A stretch of DNA of 64,000 bases, taken from Rhodopseudomonas_A sp036404135 (GTDB taxonomy: Bacteria > Pseudomonadota > Alphaproteobacteria > Rhizobiales > Xanthobacteraceae). Position numbers and translations under genes: made by a program. The notes under the pieces were generated by a model, which did no database searches, was not told where the DNA came from, and saw only the letters and a program-made list of their open reading frames with translations. Numbering within the stretch: the stretch's first letter is position 1; the number at the start of each line of letters is the position of its first letter. Shown piece by piece: positions 42,614 to 48,189 of this stretch. Location of the stretch: contig NZ_DASWPE010000197.1 of the NCBI RefSeq assembly GCF_036404135.1, positions 14,495 through 78,494 on the forward strand, written 5' to 3'.

Positions 42614-44287
42614 GTGCGCATTATTCTCATTCATCCGAATTATCATTCTGGCGGCGCCGAAATCGCAGGAAACTGGCCGCCGGCATGGGCGGCCTATCTC
42701 GCCGGCGCACTGAAGTCGAACGGCTTCACCGACTTCCGCTTCATCGATGCGATGACCGAAAACATCTCCGACGAAGACCTCGCGGCCATTCTCGCCGAGG
42801 AGAAGCCGGACCTGGTCGGCTGCACCTCGATCACGCCGTCGATCTACAAAGCCGAGCACACGCTGCAGATCGCCAAGCAGGCTCACCCGGATTGCGTCAC
42901 CATGCTGGGCGGTGTGCACGCCACCTTCATGTTCCAGCAGGTGCTGACCGAAGCGCCGTGGGTCGACGTCGTGGTGCGCGGCGAAGGCGAAGAAATCCTG
43001 ATCGATTTGGCGCGCGCGGTGGAGAGCGGCCAGTGGCCGGCCAACCGCAACGACATCAAGGGCATCGCCTTCACCGAACAGACCGCGGAAGGCGCCCAGG
43101 TGGTCGCCACCGCCGCCGCCCCCACCATCAAGGACCTCGACGGCATCAGCCCGGACTGGGGCATCCTGAAGTGGGAGATGTACAAGTACATCCCGATGAA
43201 CACCCGGGTGGCGATCCCGAACATGGCGCGCGGCTGCCCGTTCACCTGTTCGTTCTGTTCGCAGTGGAAGTTCTGGCGCGATTACCGGGTCCGCGATCCC
43301 AAGAAGGTGGTCGACGAGATCGAGGAGTTGGTCAACAAGTACCAAGTCGGCTTCTTCATCCTCGCCGACGAAGAGCCCACCATCAACCGCAAGAAGTTCA
43401 TCCAGTTCTGCGAAGAGCTGATCGCGCGCGGCCTGAACAAGAAGGTGCAGTGGGGCATCAACACCCGCGTCACCGACATTCTGCGCGATGAGAAGCTGTT
43501 GAAGTTCTACAATGAGGCGGGCCTGATGCACGTCTCGCTCGGCACCGAAGCCGCAGCTCAGCTCAAGCTTGACCTGTTCAACAAGGAAACCAAGATCGCC
43601 GACAACAAGAAGGCGATCCGTCTGTTGCGCGAAGCCGGCATCGTCTGCGAGGCCCAGTTCATCGTCGGTCTCGATAGCGAGACCCCGGAGACGCTGGAAG
43701 AAACCTACCGCATGGCGATGGACTGGAAGCCCGACCTCGCCAACTGGTCGATGTACACGCCGTGGCCGTTCACGCCGCTGTTCAAGGAACTGAGCGACAA
43801 GGTCGAGGTGTTCGACTTCGACAAGTACAACTTCGTCACCCCGATCCTGAAGCCGGCGGCGATGGAGCGCGGCGAATTGCTCGACCGGGTGATGAACAAT
43901 TATCGCCGGTTCTACATGTACAAGGCGTTCTTCTCCTATCCGTGGTCGGGCACCGGGCGGCGGCGACGCTATCTGCTGGGCTGCCTGAAGGCGTTCCTGA
44001 AGTCCGGCTTCGAACGGAAGTTCTACGATCTCGGCCGGGTCGGCTATTGGGGTCCGCAGTCGAAGAAGAAGGTCGACTTCCACTTCGACACCACGCGCTC
44101 CAAGGCGTTCGGCCAGACCGCGGACTGGGAGGCCAACGCCGACCGCTCGCGCAAGGCGACCCCGCCGGCCATCGTCTCGGCCTGCGGCGGCGGCACCGAG
44201 CAGATGGCGGAAGACGCCGAATGCGCGGCCCTGCAAGCCAAGGTACTGGACAAAGCCGATGGCGCCGGCGCAGTCAGCCGCCATTAA
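42614..44287 (+). CDS. bchE: anaerobic Mg-protoporphyrin IX monomethyl ester oxidative cyclase
   Basis: A 557-residue B12-binding radical SAM enzyme that forms the fifth (E) ring of bacteriochlorophyll using water-derived oxygen. It opens MRIILIHPNYHSGGAEIAG as BchE proteins do, has the cobalamin-binding N-domain (CVTMLGGVHATFMFQQVL) and the SAM Fe-S triad Cys208, Cys212 and Cys215 in ARGCPFTCSFCSQWKFW. A long C-terminal region ends RRYLLGCLKAFLKSGFERKF. GTG 42614 is chosen from family alignment, GGGAGAGAG upstream and the FixK-box geometry. A 569-residue form from ATG 42578 is the alternative. The 3' end overlaps bchJ by 29 bases. Confidence 0.93.
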   Translation: MRIILIHPNYHSGGAEIAGNWPPAWAAYLAGALKSNGFTDFRFIDAMTENISDEDLAAILAEEKPDLVGCTSITPSIYKAEHTLQIAKQAHPDCVTMLGGVHATFMFQQVLTEAPWVDVVVRGEGEEILIDLARAVESGQWPANRNDIKGIAFTEQTAEGAQVVATAAAPTIKDLDGISPDWGILKWEMYKYIPMNTRVAIPNMARGCPFTCSFCSQWKFWRDYRVRDPKKVVDEIEELVNKYQVGFFILADEEPTINRKKFIQFCEELIARGLNKKVQWGINTRVTDILRDEKLLKFYNEAGLMHVSLGTEAAAQLKLDLFNKETKIADNKKAIRLLREAGIVCEAQFIVGLDSETPETLEETYRMAMDWKPDLANWSMYTPWPFTPLFKELSDKVEVFDFDKYNFVTPILKPAAMERGELLDRVMNNYRRFYMYKAFFSYPWSGTGRRRRYLLGCLKAFLKSGFERKFYDLGRVGYWGPQSKKKVDFHFDTTRSKAFGQTADWEANADRSRKATPPAIVSACGGGTEQMAEDAECAALQAKVLDKADGAGAVSRH

Positions 44288-45050
44288 GCCCGCGCTCGTT
44301 CCGACTTCGCCGCATGCCGATCATGCGGCGAGGATCGGCCCGAATGCGGTGATCCAACTGATCCAGGCGCTGACCGCGGCTGGATTGGATGACCCGGCAA
44401 GGCAGATCTTCGCCGCGGCGGGCGCCAGCGAGTGGCTGGCGCGGCCGCCCGGTGAAATGGTCGACGAACGCCCGGTGGCCGCGATTCATCAGGCGGTACG
44501 CCGGCTGTTGCCGGCCGGCCAGGCGGCTGCGGTGTTGACCGATGCGGGACTGCGGACCGGCGATTATATCCTCGCCAACCGGATTCCGAAGTTTGCGCAA
44601 ACGATCCTGAAGCTGTTGCCGGCGCCGCTGGCGGCGCGGATGCTGGTGAAGGCGATCGCGGCGCATTCCTGGACCTTCGCGGGTTCCGGTGGGTTTTCCG
44701 GCGAGGTCGGCCGCAATGTGGTATTGGAAATCGCCGACAACCCGATCTGCGCCGGCGAGCACGCCGATACGCCGGTCTGCGTCTGGCACGCGGCGGTGTT
44801 TCAGCGGCTGTTTCAGGTTCTGGTGTCGCCCAGGGCACGCGCCGTCGAGATCGCCTGCGGGGCTCATGGCGACGGCTGTTGCCGCTTCGTGGTCGACTGG
44901 AAAGCCGTCCCGGAGCGATCCTGCGCGAAGGCCGCCGCGAGCGACGCGGCCACCGAGACCTGCTGCGGCGGTTGCGCCGATCCTGCCGAACCTGTTTCGC
45001 CCGACAGCGGCCCACGCGCCGGACATGTCATTTCGTCGAAAGCCCGCTGA
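44259..45050 (+). CDS. bchJ: BchJ, V4R-domain bacteriochlorophyll biosynthesis protein
   Basis: A 263-residue protein whose C-terminal half is the 4-vinyl reductase (V4R) fold. The landmarks are HSWTFAGSGGFSGEV, NPICAGEHADTPVCVWHAAVFQRLFQVL and the ACGAHGDGCCRFVV cysteine motif. A C-terminal CCGGC motif may bind metal. BchJ was named as the 8-vinyl reductase, but later work gives that activity to BciA/BciB, and BchJ is now thought to affect substrate handling for Mg-chelatase. It overlaps bchE, so coexpression is certain if bchE is transcribed. Confidence 0.85.
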   Translation: MAPAQSAAIKPALVPTSPHADHAARIGPNAVIQLIQALTAAGLDDPARQIFAAAGASEWLARPPGEMVDERPVAAIHQAVRRLLPAGQAAAVLTDAGLRTGDYILANRIPKFAQTILKLLPAPLAARMLVKAIAAHSWTFAGSGGFSGEVGRNVVLEIADNPICAGEHADTPVCVWHAAVFQRLFQVLVSPRARAVEIACGAHGDGCCRFVVDWKAVPERSCAKAAASDAATETCCGGCADPAEPVSPDSGPRAGHVISSKAR

Positions 45051-45077
45051 TCGCGGGCGATTTGAAAGACACATCAG

Positions 45078-46427
45078 ATGACATCTGCTTTGGAAAAATA
45101 CGCCAAGAGTTCGGTGCCGCGCTACACCAGCTATCCCACCGCGCCGCATTTCGCCGCCGAGTTTCCCGAATCCGTCTATCGCGGCTGGCTGGCGCAGCTC
45201 GACCTCGACGAGCCGATCTCGCTGTATCTGCACGTGCCGTTCTGCAAGCAGATGTGCTGGTACTGCGGCTGCAACATGAAGCTCGCGGCGCGCTATGAGC
45301 CGGTTGCCACCTATCTGCAGCATCTGCTCGACGAGATCGACCTTCTGGCCAGCGCGATGCCGGGCCGGATGCCGGTCGGTCACGTGCATTTTGGCGGCGG
45401 CACCCCGACGGTGCTGGAGCCCGACGATCTCGCCGCGGTGATGGCGCTGGTGGCCGATCGGTTCCGCCTGGTCGACGGTGCCGAACTGGCGATCGAGAGC
45501 GATCCGCGCACTTTGACCGACGAGATGGTCGACAAGATCGGCGCCATCGGCTTCACCCGCGCCAGTTTCGGAGTGCAGGAGTTCGACCCCAAGGTGCAGG
45601 CCGCGATCAACCGGATCCAGCCGCCCGACATGGTCAAGCACGCGATGGACCGCTTCCGCGCAGTCGGCGTCAACAGGCTGAATTTCGACCTGATCTACGG
45701 GCTGCCCTACCAGACCGCGGCCGACCTGCGCCGCACCGTCGAGCAATGCGTCGAGATGCGGCCGGACCGCGTCGCGCTGTTCGGCTACGCCCACGTGCCG
45801 TGGGTCGCCAAGAACCAGCGGATGATTCCCGACGAGTCGCTGCCGCAACCGGCGCAGCGCGCCGAGCAGGCCCGCGCCGCCGCCGAGGCGCTGGTCAAGG
45901 GCGGCTATGTGCGGATCGGCATCGACCATTTTGCGCGGCCCGGCGATTCGCTCGCGGTGGCCGCCCAGACCGGCGAACTGCACCGCAACTTCCAGGGCTA
46001 CACCGCCGACGCCTCGCCGACCCTGATCGGCATCGGCGCCACCTCAATCGGCCGCACCCCGTCGGGCTATGTGCAGAACATCAGCGAGACCGGCGCCTGG
46101 ATGCGGGCAGTGGCGGCCGGCAAGCTGCCGATCGCCCGCGGCCACGCCTTCAAGGGCCAGGACGACCTGCGCGCCCATGTCATCGAGCGGGTGATGTGCG
46201 ACGGCAAGGTCGACCTCAACGCCGCCGGGCGGGTCTTCGGCGTCGCCGAGGATTGGTATGACGGCGAACGCGAAGCGATCGCAGAGCTGCAGAAGGACGG
46301 CGTGCTGACCTGCAGCAACGGCAGCCTGACGCTCACCCCCGCCGGCGAGCCGCTGGCGCGCGTGGTCGCCGCGGTGTTTGACACTTATTTACGCAACTCC
46401 TCGGTCCGCCATTCGATCGCGGTCTGA
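45078..46427 (+). CDS. hemN: oxygen-independent coproporphyrinogen III oxidase
   Basis: A 449-residue radical SAM enzyme that decarboxylates coproporphyrinogen III to protoporphyrinogen IX without oxygen. The Fe-S signature YLHVPFCKQMCWYCGCN has Cys56, Cys60, Cys63 and Cys65, the CxxxCxxCxC arrangement of true HemN rather than HemW. It also has HFGGGTPTVLEP, SFGVQEFDPKVQAAINRIQ and LFGYAHVPWVAKNQRMI (substrate end). It begins 27 bases after bchJ and ends at a clear terminator. It supplies protoporphyrin for heme and bacteriochlorophyll under the same low-oxygen promoter. Confidence 0.95.
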   Translation: MTSALEKYAKSSVPRYTSYPTAPHFAAEFPESVYRGWLAQLDLDEPISLYLHVPFCKQMCWYCGCNMKLAARYEPVATYLQHLLDEIDLLASAMPGRMPVGHVHFGGGTPTVLEPDDLAAVMALVADRFRLVDGAELAIESDPRTLTDEMVDKIGAIGFTRASFGVQEFDPKVQAAINRIQPPDMVKHAMDRFRAVGVNRLNFDLIYGLPYQTAADLRRTVEQCVEMRPDRVALFGYAHVPWVAKNQRMIPDESLPQPAQRAEQARAAAEALVKGGYVRIGIDHFARPGDSLAVAAQTGELHRNFQGYTADASPTLIGIGATSIGRTPSGYVQNISETGAWMRAVAAGKLPIARGHAFKGQDDLRAHVIERVMCDGKVDLNAAGRVFGVAEDWYDGEREAIAELQKDGVLTCSNGSLTLTPAGEPLARVVAAVFDTYLRNSSVRHSIAV

Positions 46428-46486
46428 CCTCATCACCGCGTCCCGCCGCCCCGACCACGCCCGGGGCGGCCCCAAGATCCCCGAAG

Positions 46487-46512
46487 AAGCCGCCGATTTC
46501 GGCGGCTTTTTT
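46487..46512 (+). terminator. Rho-independent terminator of bchE-bchJ-hemN
   Basis: GCCGCC (46489-46494) pairs with GGCGGC (46501-46506) around a six-base loop and extends with AA/TT. A six-T run at 46507-46512 follows. It starts about 60 bases after the hemN stop. The T run runs into the FixK-type box at 46511. Confidence 0.88.
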
Positions 46513-46524
46513 GATTCAGCTCAA
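46511..46524 (+). promoter_or_regulatory. possible FixK-type box overlapping the hemN terminator (TTGATTCAGCTCAA)
   Basis: Matches TTG[AC]-N6-[TG]CAA. It would place initiation near 46559, 136 bases before the next gene. The overlap with a terminator tail and the long leader lower confidence, but the match itself is complete. Confidence 0.5.
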
Positions 46525-46694
46525 GCCCGACCGCGACTTTTGGCGCAATAGGTGGTCGGCGGTAACATTCAGCCGCCGAAAGTCGAATTGCCTCTGGAAC
46601 GCGCAGCCGCATTTTGCATCAGGGGATCGTTAAGCCAGCCGGGCTCAGGTTTCCGGTTACGGCTTGCCGACGTGCCAGGCCATCGAGGTTGACC

Positions 46695-46988
46695 ATGACG
46701 ACCAAGATCAAAGTCACTGATGAGATGCTCGCCAAGGCAATGGCGGCGTATCGCGGCAGCGGCGGCACCGACGCAGCCTGCCTTCGCGCCGCGCTGGAAG
46801 CCGCGCTGTCGGAAGAGACCTTCTCGGTCGGCGATCAGGTGACCTGCATCCACGGCAGCGTCACCGGCATCATCCTGTCGATCGTCGACGACGAAGCGCT
46901 GATCTCGTGGTCATGCCGCGGCAAGTCGACCGCCAAGCTTTCCACGCTCGACCACGCCGACGAAGTGCAGGTGCAGCCCGCGGCCTGA
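46695..46988 (+). CDS. small protein with C-terminal SH3/KOW-like barrel
   Basis: A 97-residue protein. Residues 1-40 are helical (VTDEMLAKAMAAYRGSGGTD, AACLRAALEAAL). Residues 45-90 look like a small beta barrel (FSVGDQVTCIHGSVTGIILS, IVDDEALISW, STAKLSTLDHADEVQV), reminiscent of KOW or DUF-type hydrophilic barrels. ATG 46695 is chosen because the codons above it do not look coding and MTTKIKVTD is a natural opening. Function is unknown. A FixK-type box lies 171-184 bases upstream. Confidence 0.65.
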   Translation: MTTKIKVTDEMLAKAMAAYRGSGGTDAACLRAALEAALSEETFSVGDQVTCIHGSVTGIILSIVDDEALISWSCRGKSTAKLSTLDHADEVQVQPAA

Positions 46989-47096
46989 TCCGCGCCACGC
47001 CGCGCTGGGCGACGGCTGGAATCGGTGGAATCCGACGATCCGGGGGTGACATCCGCGGAATATCAGGCAGACTCGGCGCGTCGTTCGGAGCGCGCC

Positions 47097-47756
47097 GTGA
47101 CCAGGATCAATCAGCACAGTCTGCTGCTCGCCATCGGGCTCGGCGCCGTCGCGCTGCCCGCGGCCGCGCAGGCGCAATGGTGGTCACGCGCTCCGGCGGA
47201 TTTCGAAGATTGCGCCGAGCGCGCTGAAAACACCGGCGCCAGCAAGGAAGCCCGCGCCGAACTCATCACCCAATGCGACGCGAAGTTCGCCGGGCGGCGT
47301 AAGCCCGGCGGCGGCTACACCTATTACGACTTCATGCAGGACAAGCACTTCGACATCGCCGGGCCGAACCCGACCGCCGAAGAGCAGCGCCAGTTCGACC
47401 AGCACTACACCGCCTTCCTCGACGAGCAACGCCGCAGCATCATCGCCGCGGCGTTCGCGCAGAAGCAGCGCGAATTGACCGAGGCCAAGCCGGGCGGGCC
47501 GCCGCCCGCGCCGAGCGCGCCATCGCTCAAGGCGCAAGGAGACAAGGCCGCCACCGCGTCCGCCAAGCCGGCATCCGACCGGGCAAAGCCGGTGCCGCGC
47601 TTGGCCGCGAGCCGCGCCGCGCCCGCCTCCCGGGCTCGGCCCAACGCCTGCCAGGATGACGCGCTGTCCTGCGGCTGGTCGCGGCTTGCCACCGGGGTCT
47701 CCAGCCTGAAGAAGTCGCTGTTCGGCGCGCCGCCGAACAAGACCAAACGCAGCTAG
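47097..47756 (+). CDS. exported hypothetical protein with Pro/Ala/Lys-rich tail
   Basis: A 219-residue protein with a signal peptide (LLLAIGLGAVALPAAAQA), a small domain with DFEDCAERAENTGASKEARA and AELITQCDAKFAGRRKPGGG, a YTYYDFMQDKHFDIAGPNPT stretch, and a low-complexity linker ending in a short Cys pair (NACQDDALSCGW). GTG 47097 is chosen over an in-frame GTG 72 bases upstream because it has GGAG at 47087-47090 and makes a good signal peptide. Periplasmic or cell-wall location is inferred. I do not recognise the family. Confidence 0.65.
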   Translation: MTRINQHSLLLAIGLGAVALPAAAQAQWWSRAPADFEDCAERAENTGASKEARAELITQCDAKFAGRRKPGGGYTYYDFMQDKHFDIAGPNPTAEEQRQFDQHYTAFLDEQRRSIIAAAFAQKQRELTEAKPGGPPPAPSAPSLKAQGDKAATASAKPASDRAKPVPRLAASRAAPASRARPNACQDDALSCGWSRLATGVSSLKKSLFGAPPNKTKRS

Positions 47757-47860
47757 AGCTATTCCGGTTCTGACCTATCAGAACCGGAATAGCTCTAGAT
47801 TCTTGTTCTGACGCGTTTTCTTCACGCGAACCGGCATCCACTTCGCTGGAAAACGCTCTA
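47753..47860 (+). repeat. dispersed repeat family A, most complete copy
   Basis: The order is: a near-perfect hairpin (GAGCTATTCCGGTTCTGA and its complement TCAGAACCGGAATAGCTC), then ATTCTTGTTCTGACGCG, TTTTCTTCACGCGAACCGG and TTCGCTGGAAAACGCTCTA. The left hairpin overlaps the stop codon of the exported protein. It lies between convergent genes, so a bidirectional terminator role is plausible. Confidence 0.88.
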
Positions 47861-47865
47861 ACCGC

Positions 47866-48141
47866 TCAGCGGTCGGCGCGGCCGATCACCGCCATCAGTT
47901 CGAGGATCTTCTGGCGCTGGTCGGCCTTGTCGCCGCTGGCGATGGCGTGCTCGACGCAATGCGAGACGTGATCCTTCAAAATCTCTTCCTCGAGCCTTCG
48001 CAACGCCGCGCGCACCGCCGAGATCTGGGTGACGATGTCGATGCAGTAGCGATCGTCGTCGACCATCTTCGCCAGCCCGCGGACCTGCCCCTCGATCCGG
48101 CTGAGGCGTTTCCGGCATGATGTCTTGATGTCCTTGCGCAT
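47866..48141 (-). CDS. csoR: CsoR-family copper-sensing repressor
   Basis: A 91-residue all-helical tetrameric repressor. The Cu(I) ligand set is visible as Cys33 (DRYCIDIV), His58 and Cys62 (KDHVSHCV), matching the C-H-C site of CsoR and not the H-C-H-H site of RcnR. The conserved RLSRIEGQVRGLAKMV helix 1 is present. It is divergent from copA with a 21-bp palindrome between them, so copper releases repression of both. ATG 48141 is eight bases from the operator edge; the frame upstream runs into the operator. Confidence 0.92.
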   Translation of the reverse strand: MRKDIKTSCRKRLSRIEGQVRGLAKMVDDDRYCIDIVTQISAVRAALRRLEEEILKDHVSHCVEHAIASGDKADQRQKILELMAVIGRADR

Positions 48142-48148
48142 CGCGTCT

Positions 48149-48169
48149 ATATACCCCTGCAGGGTATAT
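48149..48169. promoter_or_regulatory. CsoR operator palindrome
   Basis: Half-sites ATATACCC and GGGTATAT are separated by five bases. A G-tract palindrome of the TATACCC...GGGTATA kind is the known type of CsoR site. It is 20 bases before the copA ATG and 8 bases before the csoR ATG. Confidence 0.88.
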
Positions 48170-48189
48170 GTTGCAAGGACGGGACGGCG

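Noticed and set aside
42611..44284. 557-codon minus-strand frame opposite bchE
   Set aside because: No motif, wrong composition, and it mirrors the exact bchE limits.
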